In this document: one piece after another, positions 34,140 to 43,053 of the stretch
How the letters are laid out: every line of letters begins with the position of its first letter
Numbering within the stretch: the first letter of the stretch is position 1
Source of the DNA: Pandoraea faecigallinarum
GTDB taxonomy: Bacteria > Pseudomonadota > Gammaproteobacteria > Burkholderiales > Burkholderiaceae
NCBI RefSeq assembly: GCF_001029105.3
Contig: NZ_CP011807.3
Coordinates: 248,001-312,000, forward strand
Direction of reading: 5' to 3'
DNA: 64,000 nucleotides
The notes under the pieces: model-generated
Told to the model about the DNA's origin: nothing
The model's input: only the letters and a program-made list of their open reading frames with translations
Database searches by the model: none
Position numbers and translations under genes: made by a program

Positions 34140-35435
34140 ATGACCGATTTGCTGCGGCCCGACGACGGGCGCGTCTTTCACCCCACGCGGATGCTCATCT
34201 GCGTGATTCTCGGTTTCACCTCGGGTCTGCCGCTATTCATCCTGCTCAATCTCGTGCAGGCATGGTTGCGCAGCGAGCACGTCGATCTCAAGTCGATCGG
34301 CCTGTTCGCCCTGATCCAGTTTCCCTATACATGGAAGTTCCTGTGGGCGCCGCTCATGGATCGCTTCGCCCCCAACTTGCTGGGCTGGAAGCCGGGGCGC
34401 CGTCGCGGCTGGATGTTCGTGACCCAGTTGCTGGTCGCCGGCGCGGTGGCCGTCATGGGGACGTACTCGCCGCAGCGCGACCTGATGACGATTGCCGCGC
34501 TGGCAGCGGCGCTCGCGTTCTTCAGTGCGAGTCTCGATATTTGTCTGGATGCCTATCGGCGTGAATTGCTGTCCGACCGCGAGCAGGGCCTGGGCACGGC
34601 GATGCACGTGAACGCCTACAAGGTGGCGGGACTGGTGCCGGGCTCGCTCGCACTCATCCTGGCCGATCACCTGCCATGGTCGCAAGTGTTCTTCGCGACC
34701 GCGGCGTTCATGCTGCCCGGTATCGTGATGACGCTGGTGGTGAAGGAGCCGGAGATTCGCGGCACGCCGCCGAAGACGCTGCGCGAGGCGGTGGTCGAGC
34801 CATTCCACGAGTTCGTGACGCGCGGGGGCTGGTCGCAGGCGATGCTGGTGCTGGCGTTCATCTTTCTGTACAAGCTGGGCGATTCGATGGCGACATCGCT
34901 CGCCACGTCGTTCTATCTGGATCTCGGATTTACGAAGACGCAGATCGGCGTGGTGGCAAAGGCGACGAGCCTGTGGGCGAGCGTGGCGGGCGGGATCATC
35001 GGCGGCATCTGGCTGATAAAGCTGGGCATCAACCGCGGATTGTGGGTGTTCGGCGTACTGCAACTGGTGTCGGTGCTGGGCTTCGCCTGGCTGGCGGAAG
35101 CCGGGCCGGTGGTCGCGGGCCTCGGCGCGGTAATCGCGTTCGAGGCGTTCACGGCGGGGCTGGGTACGGCGGCGTTCACGGCGTACATTGCGCGCACTAC
35201 GGACCCGCGCTACACGGCGACCCAGTTCGCGTTGTTCACGAGTCTGGCGTCGGTGCCGCGCACGTTCGCGAATGCGGGCACGGGCTACATCGTGGACGGC
35301 GTCGGCTGGCTGATGTTCTTTCTGATTTGTACGGCGCTTGCGGTGCCCGGCATGCTGCTTCTGCCCAAAGTCGCGCCGTGGGGTGCAGACGACGGCGGCG
35401 GCGACGGCGTGCCTGCGGCGGGCGGCGCACGCTGA
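34140..35435 (+). CDS. ampG: AmpG-family muropeptide permease
   Basis: 431 residues, 12 to 14 membrane helices, inner membrane. Imports GlcNAc-anhydroMurNAc-peptides for cell-wall recycling and so can influence beta-lactamase induction. Family marks are LGFTSGLPLFILLNLVQAWL, IQFPYTWKFLWAPLMDRF, GRRRGWMF and LDICLDAYRRELLSDREQGLG. The C-terminus ends in a Gly/Ala-rich tail after APWGADD. It starts 107 bases after metW with its own leader, and ends at a strong terminator. Confidence 0.93.
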   Translation: MTDLLRPDDGRVFHPTRMLICVILGFTSGLPLFILLNLVQAWLRSEHVDLKSIGLFALIQFPYTWKFLWAPLMDRFAPNLLGWKPGRRRGWMFVTQLLVAGAVAVMGTYSPQRDLMTIAALAAALAFFSASLDICLDAYRRELLSDREQGLGTAMHVNAYKVAGLVPGSLALILADHLPWSQVFFATAAFMLPGIVMTLVVKEPEIRGTPPKTLREAVVEPFHEFVTRGGWSQAMLVLAFIFLYKLGDSMATSLATSFYLDLGFTKTQIGVVAKATSLWASVAGGIIGGIWLIKLGINRGLWVFGVLQLVSVLGFAWLAEAGPVVAGLGAVIAFEAFTAGLGTAAFTAYIARTTDPRYTATQFALFTSLASVPRTFANAGTGYIVDGVGWLMFFLICTALAVPGMLLLPKVAPWGADDGGGDGVPAAGGAR

Positions 35436-35489
35436 CCCGTTCGTGCTTGCGGCCTGGCCGGCCTGCGCCGCGGCCAGGCTGATTCCGCA

Positions 35490-35531
35490 AACGGAAACGC
35501 CGATCCTTTCGAGACCGGCGCTTCCGTTTTT
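35490..35531. terminator. Bidirectional terminator between ampG and xth
   Basis: AACGGAAACGCCG (35490-35502) pairs with CGGCGCTTCCGTT (35516-35528), one mismatch, 13-base loop, followed by TTTTT on the plus strand; the minus strand has fewer Ts. It lies between convergent genes. Confidence 0.85.
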
Positions 35532-35546
35532 CGCGAACCGCAGTCT

Positions 35547-36320
35547 TTACAGCGTGTGGTCGTAGTCCACCGTCAGCGGCGCGTGATCGCTGAACTTGAT
35601 GTCGCGGAATACCGAGGTTGTCTTTGCCTTGCCCGCGATGCCCGGCGTGGCGATCTGGTAGTCGATGCGCCACCCGACGTTCTTCGCATACGCCTGACCG
35701 CGATTGCTCCACCATGTGTACTGTTCCGGGCGCTGATCCAGCGTGCGGAAAACGTCCACATAGCCGTGGTCGTCGAACAGTTGCGTGAGCCACGCGCGCT
35801 CTTCCGGCAGGAAGCCCGAGTTCTTCAGGTTGCCCTTCCAGTTCTTGATGTCGATTTCCTTGTGCGCGATGTTCACGTCGCCGCACAGTACGACCTCGCG
35901 CCCTGCGGCCTTGAGCGCCAGCAGATGCGGCATGAAGTCCGCCATGAAGCGGAACTTCGCCGCCTGACGTTCCTCGCCGCTCGACCCCGACGGGATGTAC
36001 ACCGAGATCACCGACAGGTTGCCGTAACGCACTTCGACGTAGCGACCTTCGGCGTCGAATTCGGCATTGTTCCAGCCGATGACGATGTCGTCCGGCTCGC
36101 GGCGCACATATACGCCCGCGCCGCTGTAGCCCTTCTTCTGCGCGTAGTGGAAATAGCCCTGATAGTCGTGCGGCTTGAGGAAGTCCGGCGTCATGTCGGG
36201 CAACTGGGCCTTGATCTCCTGTACGCACAGGATGTCGGCGTCCTGATTGCCGAACCACTCGAAGAAGCCCTTCTTGGCGGCCGATCGCACGCCGTTCAGA
36301 TTCGCGGTAATGATGCGCAT
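35547..36320 (-). CDS. xth: Exodeoxyribonuclease III (AP endonuclease)
   Basis: 257 residues of the EEP nuclease fold; cleaves DNA at abasic sites and removes 3' blocks. Metal and catalytic residues are in RIITANLNGVRSA (Asn), CVQEIKAQ (Glu), YIPSGSSGEERQAAKF (Tyr region), LCGDVNIAHKEID (Asp-x-Asn), GWRIDYQIAT (Asp) and FSDHAPLTVDYD (Asp-His). The N-terminal IITANLNGVRSAAKKG places it with the betaproteobacterial ExoA/Xth group. ATG at 36320 has a poor ribosome site; the leader holds a 12-base tandem repeat. Confidence 0.95.
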   Translation of the reverse strand: MRIITANLNGVRSAAKKGFFEWFGNQDADILCVQEIKAQLPDMTPDFLKPHDYQGYFHYAQKKGYSGAGVYVRREPDDIVIGWNNAEFDAEGRYVEVRYGNLSVISVYIPSGSSGEERQAAKFRFMADFMPHLLALKAAGREVVLCGDVNIAHKEIDIKNWKGNLKNSGFLPEERAWLTQLFDDHGYVDVFRTLDQRPEQYTWWSNRGQAYAKNVGWRIDYQIATPGIAGKAKTTSVFRDIKFSDHAPLTVDYDHTL

Positions 36321-36341
36321 GAGTTCGATGTGTCGCGCCGG

Positions 36342-36377
36342 TTCGAAGTGTCATTCGAAGCGTCATTCGAAGCGTCG
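36342..36377. repeat. Three 12-base tandem repeats in the xth leader
   Basis: TTCGAAGTGTCA (36342-36353), TTCGAAGCGTCA (36354-36365) and TTCGAAGCGTCG (36366-36377). Each unit holds the palindrome TTCGAA. It lies 22 to 57 bases upstream of the xth start. Confidence 0.9.
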
Positions 36378-36444
36378 CGACGGCAGAGGGGAAAATTGTC
36401 AGCGGCAAGGATACCGCAATCGCCGGTGAGTGTCGGGCGACGGA

Positions 36445-37389
36445 TCAGGTTCTGCGCGCCCCGCCCGCAATGGCTGCCTTCGCCTCGCCATCGCCGCCGG
36501 GGCCGAGGATGTCGCGCGCGAGCGCGAGCCAGCGTCGCGCTGCGTGCGACAAATAGGAGTCGCGCCGCCAGGCCATTGCCAGATCCCACGGAATCTCCGG
36601 GTCGCGCACGTCCGTGATGACGAAACGCTTCGGATCGAGCCGCGCGCAGAACGGCTCGGGCAGCAGCGCGATGCCCACGCCGTTGTCCACCATCGACGCA
36701 ATGAAGTCCCACTGGCTCGAGCGTCCGGCGATCTTGGGCGTGAAACCCGCGCGCCGACAGGCGGCAATCACGAACTCCGACAACGCAAACCCTTCCCCGT
36801 AGAAGACGAAAGGCTCGTCGCGCAATTCGCCAAGACCGACGGACGCGCGGCCCTCCCAGCGGGAGTCCCGCGGGGCGATCAGACGCAGCTGGTAATGGCA
36901 CACCGGCAGCACGTCGAGCACCGTCGGGTCGACCGGCAGCAACACCGCGCCCAGCTCGATCTCGCCGGCGAGCAACGCCTGCTGAATGGCGCGCGAGCCG
37001 GTCTCGAACAGCTTCATCTCGATGTCCGGATAGTGCTGGTGGAACGCGCCGATCACCGGGATGAACAGATCGCCGCCCAACGGCGGAATGCCGATCGACA
37101 ATTCGCCGCGCGAGACAGTCTCCAGATCCGCCAGCTCCTGCTGCAAGCGGGCGTGCGCCGCAAGCACGTCCTGCCCGCGCTCGAAGACAACGCGTCCGGC
37201 ATCGGTCAACTGAAGCCGCCGGCCCATGCCGCGTTCCTCGCGCAACATCAGCGGTGTGCCCAGCTCGTCTTCCAGCGCCTTGACCATCTTGCTGACGGTC
37301 GGCTGCGTGACGAACAGCGCTTCGGCCGCCGCCGTGAAGCTCTGCTGCCGCACCACTTCCACAAATCCTCGCAACGCACGCAGTTCCAT
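36445..37389 (-). CDS. LysR-family regulator, CidR-type
   Basis: 314 residues. The N-terminal winged helix is ELRALRGFVEVVRQQSFTAAAEALFVTQPTVSKMVKALEDELG; the effector domain begins GELSIGIPPLGGDLFIPVIG. It is divergent from cidA/cidB-like genes, which is the gene order of cidR-cidAB in Staphylococcus and many Proteobacteria, where CidR responds to overflow metabolites such as acetate. That role is inferred. The start at 37389 is taken from the family N-terminus (MELRALRGF). Confidence 0.88.
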   Translation of the reverse strand: MELRALRGFVEVVRQQSFTAAAEALFVTQPTVSKMVKALEDELGTPLMLREERGMGRRLQLTDAGRVVFERGQDVLAAHARLQQELADLETVSRGELSIGIPPLGGDLFIPVIGAFHQHYPDIEMKLFETGSRAIQQALLAGEIELGAVLLPVDPTVLDVLPVCHYQLRLIAPRDSRWEGRASVGLGELRDEPFVFYGEGFALSEFVIAACRRAGFTPKIAGRSSQWDFIASMVDNGVGIALLPEPFCARLDPKRFVITDVRDPEIPWDLAMAWRRDSYLSHAARRWLALARDILGPGGDGEAKAAIAGGARRT

Positions 37390-37484
37390 AGGGGGTCTCT
37401 CGATTGCACCTTGATGGTGCGGTTTCGCGGAAAGCCCCGTCGGACAGGGCTTCCCCATGCACTATAAGGGTTAATACTTAAAAC

Positions 37485-37499
37485 ATTCCTGTTTGGAAT
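37485..37499. promoter_or_regulatory. Probable LysR operator in the cid promoter region
   Basis: ATTCC-TGTTT-GGAAT is a perfect 5-bp inverted repeat and fits the LysR T-N11-A rule (TTCC-N5-GGAA). It lies between the divergent cidR-type and cidA-type genes in an unusually AT-rich stretch, with two TTAATAC copies nearby that could belong to promoters. Confidence 0.65.
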
Positions 37500-37587
37500 C
37501 GATTTAATACGATTAATTCATTATATTTATGTTGCGGCGCTTCCTATACTTCACTTCGTATTCGTGAAAACCCTTACAGAGTTCGCC

Positions 37588-38043
37588 ATGACCCAGATGA
37601 TCGCCAGCCGTGTCTATCGCCGCAGCAAGGCCATTCTCGGCGTGCTTTGGCAGATTGCGCTCCTCACCGGGATTTATCTGGCAGCCGATGCTGCGTCGCG
37701 TCATTTTCATCTGCCCCTGCCGGGCGGCGTTCTCGGCCTGCTCGTCGTCGTGGCGCTGCTCATGAGCGGCGTGCTGAAGACGGAGAAAATCAAGCGCGGC
37801 GCCGACTGGTTCCTGGCGGAGATGATTCTCTTCTTCGTGCCGCTGGTTGCCGCGGTCATGCAATACAGCGACCTGCTGCGCAAGGAAGGCTTGCAACTGC
37901 TCGCCGTGATCGGCGTGGGTACCGCGCTCGTCATGATCTCGACGGCGCTGGCTGTCGACTTCGCCTGCCGCACGGAGCGTCGTCTCAAGCGCGCGCTGGT
38001 TCGCATTCCGGCCCGTCGCGCGCATGGGCACGATGCCCGCTGA
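37588..38043 (+). CDS. cidA: CidA/LrgA-family holin-like membrane protein
   Basis: 151 residues, four membrane helices (for example VLWQIALLTGIYLAADAAS, LPGGVLGLLVVVALLMSG, AVMQYSDLLRKEGLQLLAVIG). The PLPGGVLGLL segment is the LrgA/CidA signature. Family members form holin-like pores or metabolite carriers and work with CidB/LrgB. The ATG at 37588 gives the common length; a GTG 24 bases upstream is possible. CidB-type gene follows after 64 bases. Confidence 0.85.
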   Translation: MTQMIASRVYRRSKAILGVLWQIALLTGIYLAADAASRHFHLPLPGGVLGLLVVVALLMSGVLKTEKIKRGADWFLAEMILFFVPLVAAVMQYSDLLRKEGLQLLAVIGVGTALVMISTALAVDFACRTERRLKRALVRIPARRAHGHDAR

Positions 38044-38107
38044 TGTCCCTGATGCCTTGTTCGATCGGCATCTCCTTTCACCCGAATAGCGCCCGCGGGG
38101 TCCAGTC

Positions 38108-38791
38108 ATGAATCATACGGCGCTCCTGCTGCTCGTTCTCACCGTCTTCTTCTACTACGTGTCCAAGCGCCTGTACGCGCGCTTCGGCAAGGTGTGGCTC
38201 GGTCCGGCGATTCTCGCGCCGGTCCTGGTCATCGGCGTGATGATCGGCGGCGACATTTCCTATACGACGTACATCGCCGACTCGCGCTGGCTCGTGTGGC
38301 TGCTCGGTCCGACGACGATCGCCTTCGCGGTGCCGATTTACGAGCATCGCGACATCATCCGGCGCCACGCTTTCGCACTGACGTTCGGTGTGCTGGTGGC
38401 GATGGTCGTGGCCGTAGGCAGTTCGTACGTGCTCGCCCGCCTGTTCGAACTGCCGCCGGAGATGGCACGCAGCCTGCTCGCGCGTTCCATCTCGACGCCG
38501 TTCGCGCTGGCCGTCTCCGACCAGCTTGGCGGCTCGCGCGACCTGGTGGGACTCTTCGTCATCATTACGGGCCTGATCGGCATGCTGCTCGGCGAGGCGT
38601 TGCTGTCGTGGCTGCCGCTGCGCACCCGCATGGCGCGCGGCGCACCGTTCGGCGCGGGCGCCCATGGTTTCGGCACGGCCAAGGCGCGCCAGATCGGAGG
38701 CGAGGAGGGCGTGGTGGCCAGCCTTGTCATGATGATCAACGGCGTGCTCATGGTGCTCGCCGCCCCGTTGATCGCGCATCTGCCGATCTGA
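38108..38791 (+). CDS. cidB: CidB/LrgB-family membrane protein
   Basis: 227 residues, six to seven membrane helices. LLGPTTIAFAVPIYEHRDIIRRHAF, SISTPFALAVSDQLGG and GAGAHGFGTAKARQIGGEEG are the conserved LrgB/CidB segments. Partner of the CidA-type protein upstream; thought to act in cell lysis control or in export of small organic acids such as pyruvate. Near the stop there is no obvious terminator before the ahcY leader. Confidence 0.9.
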   Translation: MNHTALLLLVLTVFFYYVSKRLYARFGKVWLGPAILAPVLVIGVMIGGDISYTTYIADSRWLVWLLGPTTIAFAVPIYEHRDIIRRHAFALTFGVLVAMVVAVGSSYVLARLFELPPEMARSLLARSISTPFALAVSDQLGGSRDLVGLFVIITGLIGMLLGEALLSWLPLRTRMARGAPFGAGAHGFGTAKARQIGGEEGVVASLVMMINGVLMVLAAPLIAHLPI

Positions 38792-38943
38792 CATCCGGCG
38801 CTCGCCGCTGCCGCGTCATCGCCGGCGGGGATCGGCGTCCACAGCGCGTCCCCATTTTCATGCGCACTCAAACAGCAAAAAAATAACCGTTCGGGCGTGG
38901 CCCCGACGCAACGTCGCGCATCAGTTTTGTTACAATGCCGGGG

Positions 38944-39050
38944 TCTTGAGGAGCGTTGCGACAGCCGAAGGGCTGCCAGGCTCAAGATCCTTCCTATTGG
39001 CCCCGCCGGCCGCCGGACTTACCCCCGGATCGTTGGCGAGTGGGCCCGAG
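38944..39050 (+). ncRNA. S-adenosylhomocysteine (SAH) riboswitch upstream of ahcY
   Basis: P1 TCTTGAG (38944-38950) pairs with CTCAAGA (38981-38987). Inside are the conserved GAGGAGCGTTGCGAC, the P2 hairpin CAGCC-GAAG-GGCTG (38962-38975) and GCCAGGCTC, which is the known SAH aptamer core. The GC-rich part that follows (CCCGCCGGCCGCCGG) can form the P4 and pseudoknot parts; its 3' edge is approximate. TACAAT at 38931-38936 is a likely -10 placing the transcript start close to the aptamer. SAH binding turns the gene on. Confidence 0.92.
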
Positions 39051-39098
39051 AACGGCGCTCACGTCCCAACTATCTAGACTTTAGAGAAAGGAGGCGTG

Positions 39099-40514
39099 AT
39101 GAACGCCGTAGTCGATTCGAAATTCTCCGATTTCCACGTTGCCGATATCAAGCTGGCCGACTGGGGCCGCAAAGAGCTGACCATCGCCGAGCGCGAAATG
39201 CCGGGTCTGATGGCCACGCGCGCCGAGTTCAGCGCCAGCCAGCCGCTCAAGGGCGCTCGCATCGCCGGTTCGCTGCACATGACCATTCAGACGGGCGTGC
39301 TCATCGAAACGCTGGTCGCGCTGGGCGCCGAAGTGCGCTGGGCCTCGTGCAACATTTTCTCGACGCAGGACCACGCCGCCGCCGCGATTGCCGCCGCGGG
39401 CATTCCGGTGTTCGCCTTCAAGGGCGAGTCGCTCGACGAGTACTGGGAATACAGCCACCGCATCTTCGAATGGCCGAACGGCCAGTTCGCCAACATGATT
39501 CTCGACGATGGCGGCGATGCCACGCTGCTGCTGATTCTCGGCAGCAAGGCCGAGAAGGACATCTCGGTCGTGGGCAACCCGACCAACGAAGAAGAAGTCG
39601 CGCTGTACGCTTCGATCAAGCGCCACCTCGAAGTCGACCCGCAGTGGTACAGCAAGCGCCTGTCGCAAATCAAGGGTGTGACCGAAGAGACCACCACCGG
39701 CGTGCACCGTCTGTATCAGATGGAAAAGGACGGCACGCTGCCGTTCCCGGCCATCAACGTGAACGATTCGGTGACCAAGTCGAAGTTCGACAACCTGTAC
39801 GGCTGCCGCGAATCGCTGGTCGACGGTATCAAGCGCGCGACCGATGTGATGATCGCCGGCAAGATCGCGCTCGTGGCCGGTTACGGTGACGTGGGCAAGG
39901 GCTGCGCGCAAAGCCTGCGCGGTCTCGGTGCGACGGTGTGGGTCACGGAAATCGATCCGATCTGCGCACTGCAAGCCGCCATGGAAGGTTACCGTGTCGT
40001 GACGATGGAATACGCGGCCGACAAGGCCGACATCTTCGTGACGGCCACCGGCAACTTCCACGTGATCGATCACGACCACATGGCCGCGATGAAGCATCAG
40101 GCCATCGTGTGCAACATCGGTCACTTCGACTCGGAAATCAATGTGGCGTCCACCCGCAAGTACCAGTGGGAAAACATCAAGCCGCAGGTCGATCACATCA
40201 TCTTCCCGGACGGCAAGCGCATCATCCTGCTGGCGGAAGGCCGTCTCGTGAACCTGGGCTGCGCCACGGGCCACCCGTCGTTCGTGATGAGCAACTCGTT
40301 CACCAACCAGACGCTCGCACAGATCGAACTGTTCGTGCACGGCGCCAAGTACAAGAACAGCGTGTACGTGCTGCCGAAGCACCTGGACGAGAAGGTGGCG
40401 CGTCTGCATCTGGGCCGTATCGGTGCCGAACTGACCGTGCTGACCGACGATCAGGCGAAGTACATCAGCGTGGACAAGAACGGTCCGTTCAAGCCGGCGC
40501 ACTACCGTTATTGA
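39099..40514 (+). CDS. ahcY: Adenosylhomocysteinase
   Basis: Hydrolyses S-adenosylhomocysteine to homocysteine and adenosine, clearing product inhibition of methyltransferases. 471 residues, homotetramer, NAD-bound. The Rossmann segment is [38 protein letters not shown] and [15 protein letters not shown] are the first signature; the C-terminal [13 protein letters not shown] closes the neighbour's NAD site. The insertion of about 40 residues around [19 protein letters not shown] is the bacterial type. ATG 39099 was chosen over the GTG just before it because it stands at correct distance from AAAGGAGG. Confidence 0.97.
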   Translation: MNAVVDSKFSDFHVADIKLADWGRKELTIAEREMPGLMATRAEFSASQPLKGARIAGSLHMTIQTGVLIETLVALGAEVRWASCNIFSTQDHAAAAIAAAGIPVFAFKGESLDEYWEYSHRIFEWPNGQFANMILDDGGDATLLLILGSKAEKDISVVGNPTNEEEVALYASIKRHLEVDPQWYSKRLSQIKGVTEETTTGVHRLYQMEKDGTLPFPAINVNDSVTKSKFDNLYGCRESLVDGIKRATDVMIAGKIALVAGYGDVGKGCAQSLRGLGATVWVTEIDPICALQAAMEGYRVVTMEYAADKADIFVTATGNFHVIDHDHMAAMKHQAIVCNIGHFDSEINVASTRKYQWENIKPQVDHIIFPDGKRIILLAEGRLVNLGCATGHPSFVMSNSFTNQTLAQIELFVHGAKYKNSVYVLPKHLDEKVARLHLGRIGAELTVLTDDQAKYISVDKNGPFKPAHYRY

Positions 40515-40566
40515 TGGTTTGATTCGACGCCTGCCGCCCGAACGCCAAGCGGTTGTCAGCGGGTTG

Positions 40567-40600
40567 CCGGTACGTCGCACGCTGGGGCGCGACGTACCGG
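40567..40600. repeat. 12-bp perfect inverted repeat downstream of ahcY
   Basis: CCGGTACGTCGC (40567-40578) and GCGACGTACCGG (40589-40600) with a 10-base loop. No T-run follows, so it is not a standard terminator. A second inverted repeat, GTGCCGG (40692-40698) and CCGGCAC (40713-40719), lies just before the next gene. Together they could attenuate or protect the ahcY message. Confidence 0.8.
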
Positions 40601-40736
40601 TGCAAGGCACTCCGGGAGAGGGCGTCGGGACGGCGCGGCGGCATCGGTCGCCGTCGCGCACGCTTTACCGTGCTTGTATTTCCCACCGCCGGTGCCGGTA
40701 CGACTATCGGCGCCGGCACGTTCTCCGGAGCTTGCC

Positions 40737-41093
40737 ATGCGTCTGCTGCTGATTTGGCTCATCAATGCCATCGCGCTTCTCGTTTTGCCGTACATCGTGT
40801 CGGGCGTTCAGCTCAAGGGCATCGGCACGGCACTGATCGTCGCAGTCGTGCTTGGCCTGATCAACGCGTTCCTGCGTCCGCTGCTCGTCGTGCTGACGTT
40901 GCCTGTGACGGTGGTGACGCTGGGGCTGTTCATTTTCGTCATCAACGCGTTGTTGTTCTGGCTGGCCTCGCATGTCGTCAAGGGCTTCGAAGTCTCCGGC
41001 TTCTGGGCGGCGCTGTTCGGCTCGCTGCTGTACAGCCTGATCTCGTGGATTCTGTCGGCGCTGGTGTTCGGCGAACGCGCCACCAACGTTTAA
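40737..41093 (+). CDS. Holin-family 4-TM membrane protein (phage holin superfamily IV-like)
   Basis: 118 residues, four membrane helices with almost no loops (LLLIWLINAIALLVLPYIV, LIVAVVLGLINAFLRPLLVVL, VVTLGLFIFVINALLFWLAS, FWAALFGSLLYSLISWIL). The NAFLRPLLVVLTLPVTVVTLGLF segment is typical of the widespread YvlD/holin-IV family, not of phage lysis cassettes. GGAG precedes the ATG. It sits in the conserved ahcY-holin-tlyA-metF order of Burkholderiales. Function unknown. Confidence 0.85.
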   Translation: MRLLLIWLINAIALLVLPYIVSGVQLKGIGTALIVAVVLGLINAFLRPLLVVLTLPVTVVTLGLFIFVINALLFWLASHVVKGFEVSGFWAALFGSLLYSLISWILSALVFGERATNV

Positions 41094-41141
41094 GCGTCGA
41101 CGCCGTCGCGCCGGCGGCTCTTTGCAGGAAACCCGCAAGTC

Positions 41142-41957
41142 ATGTCGCAAGTTCTTCGCGCCGATCAGGCCCTCGTCTCCCGGGGGCTGGCCGCATCGCG
41201 CACCGTCGCTCAACGTCTGATCGATGCAGGGCGCGTGTATTACGCCGGCACCGAAACGGCACTCAAAAAAGCCAGCCAGCCGGTGGCGGGCGATGAGGAT
41301 CTGGAGGTGCGGGCGGCGGCCGACGGCCTGCCGGGCGAAGACCGTTATGTCTCGCGCGGCGGGCTGAAGCTGGCCGGTGCACTCGCGCAGACGGGACTCG
41401 ACGTGACCGGGCGTGCGGCGCTCGACGTCGGCCTGTCGACCGGTGGCTTCGCGGACTGTCTCTTGCAGGCTGGCGCGGCGCGGGTCGTCGGGGTGGACGT
41501 GGGGCATGGGCAGTTGCACCAGCGGCTGATGGGCGAGCCGCGGCTCATATCCCTCGAAGGCATCAACGCGCGGCATCTGTCGCGGCAGATGCTTGACGAA
41601 CGTCTGGCCGAAGTGGCGCGGGACGGTTCGCCATGTGCCGTGCCGGCGGCCGGTTTCGATCTGATCGTCGGCGATGTGTCGTTCATCTCGCTCACGCTGA
41701 TCCTGCCGGCCCTCGCTCCGCTGCTGGGGGCGAGCGGCGATCTGCTGATGCTCGTGAAGCCGCAATTCGAAGTGGGACGGGAGCACATCGCACGCGGTGG
41801 CCTCGTGAAAGATACGGCGCAGTATGCGCAGGTAGAGACAAAGATCCGCACCGCCTGCGAGACGCTTGGACTGACGGTCGCCGCATGGCTCGACAGTCCG
41901 ATCGCCGGCGGTGACGGCAACCGGGAGTTCTTCGTGCACGCCAGGCGCGCGGCATGA
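41142..41957 (+). CDS. tlyA: TlyA-family rRNA methyltransferase / haemolysin A-like
   Basis: 271 residues. N-terminal S4 RNA-binding domain (LRADQALVSRGLAASRTVAQRLIDAGRVYY), then an FtsJ-type methyltransferase: ALDVGLSTGGFADCLLQAGA (motif I), VGVDVGHGQLHQRL, FDLIVGDVSFISLTLILPAL and MLVKPQFEVGREH (catalytic Lys). In mycobacteria TlyA 2'-O-methylates 16S and 23S rRNA; the same is inferred. The haemolysin name is historical. It uses SAM and releases SAH, in keeping with the neighbouring ahcY. Confidence 0.92.
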   Translation: MSQVLRADQALVSRGLAASRTVAQRLIDAGRVYYAGTETALKKASQPVAGDEDLEVRAAADGLPGEDRYVSRGGLKLAGALAQTGLDVTGRAALDVGLSTGGFADCLLQAGAARVVGVDVGHGQLHQRLMGEPRLISLEGINARHLSRQMLDERLAEVARDGSPCAVPAAGFDLIVGDVSFISLTLILPALAPLLGASGDLLMLVKPQFEVGREHIARGGLVKDTAQYAQVETKIRTACETLGLTVAAWLDSPIAGGDGNREFFVHARRAA

Positions 41958-41983
41958 GCGGCTCTCTCGATAACAAGACGATC

Positions 41984-42814
41984 ATGACGCAACCTTCCTT
42001 CAGTTTCGAATTCTTCCCGCCCAAGACGGCCGACGGCGCGGAGAAGCTGCGCGCGACGCGTCAGCAGCTGTTCCCGCTCGGGCCGAAGTTCGTTTCGGTG
42101 ACGTTCGGTGCCGGCGGCTCCACGCAGCGGGGCACGCTCGACACGGTCATCGAAATCCAGCGCGAAGGCGTGGACGCCGCGCCGCACCTCTCATGCGTGG
42201 GCTCGACCCGCGAGAACATCCGCGACATTCTCGGGACATACCGTGACCACGGCATCCGTCACATCGTGGCGCTGCGTGGCGATCTGCCCTCGGGCATGGG
42301 CGAAATCGGCGAGTTCCGCTATGCGTCGGAACTGGTCGAATTCATTCGCGCGGAGACGGGCGACTGGTTCCACATCGAAGTGGCGGCCTACCCCGAATAT
42401 CACCCGCAGGCGAAGTCGCCGCGCCTCGATCTGGAGCATTTCGCCAACAAGGTGAAGGCGGGCGCCAATGCGGCCATCACCCAGTACTTCTTCAACGCGG
42501 ACGCCTATTTCCGTTTCGTCGACGACGTTTCCCGTCTGGGCGTGAACGTGCCGATCGTGCCGGGCATCATGCCGATCACGAATTACTCGCAGATGATGCG
42601 TTTCTCGGAGATGTGCGGCGCCGAAGTGCCGCGCTGGATCGCCAAGCGTCTCGAAGGGTTCGGCGACGACCGCGAGTCGATCCGTGCCTTCGGGCTCGAT
42701 GTGGTCTCGGCGCTGTGCGAACGCTTGCTCAGGGAAGGCGCGCCGGGGCTGCATTTCTATACGCTCAACGCGGCTTCGGCGACCAAGGCGATGTGGCAAC
42801 GCCTCGGGCTGTAA
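41984..42814 (+). CDS. metF: 5,10-methylenetetrahydrofolate reductase
   Basis: Makes 5-methyl-THF for methionine synthase; FAD-bound TIM barrel. 276 residues. SFEFFPPKTADG at the N-terminus, FVSVTFGAGGSTQRGTLDTV, HIVALRGDLPSGMG and QYFFNADAYFRFVDDV are MetF hallmarks. ATG 41984 gives the family N-terminus; an ATG at 41954 overlaps the tlyA stop (ATGA) and would add 10 residues, so the start is uncertain. It closes the ahcY-holin-tlyA-metF cluster: SAH clearance and remethylation of homocysteine are joined. Confidence 0.95.
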   Translation: MTQPSFSFEFFPPKTADGAEKLRATRQQLFPLGPKFVSVTFGAGGSTQRGTLDTVIEIQREGVDAAPHLSCVGSTRENIRDILGTYRDHGIRHIVALRGDLPSGMGEIGEFRYASELVEFIRAETGDWFHIEVAAYPEYHPQAKSPRLDLEHFANKVKAGANAAITQYFFNADAYFRFVDDVSRLGVNVPIVPGIMPITNYSQMMRFSEMCGAEVPRWIAKRLEGFGDDRESIRAFGLDVVSALCERLLREGAPGLHFYTLNAASATKAMWQRLGL

Positions 42815-43053
42815 CCGCCGCCGCGACGATCACGGGCGGCAGGTCGGCAGAGTGGCGCGCAATCGTTCGCTATCCGGCGGAAGGTTGGAAGTCAATCTCG
42901 ATCACAATTAAGCAATTTCCTAATCAAAAACACCACAAATAGGCGGTTTGCTAGGGATTTGGCGTGTTGTTCCTCGGGTGAAGCTTCAGTAATATCCCTC
43001 GTGGGCTCGGCGGCGGATCGCCGCCGGGCGTCTACTCAAAACCCGAGGAGCCT

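Noticed and set aside
40737..41093. Holin-type gene as evidence of a prophage
   Set aside because: It belongs to a widespread chromosomal 4-TM family in a conserved ahcY-tlyA-metF order, and no other phage gene is near.
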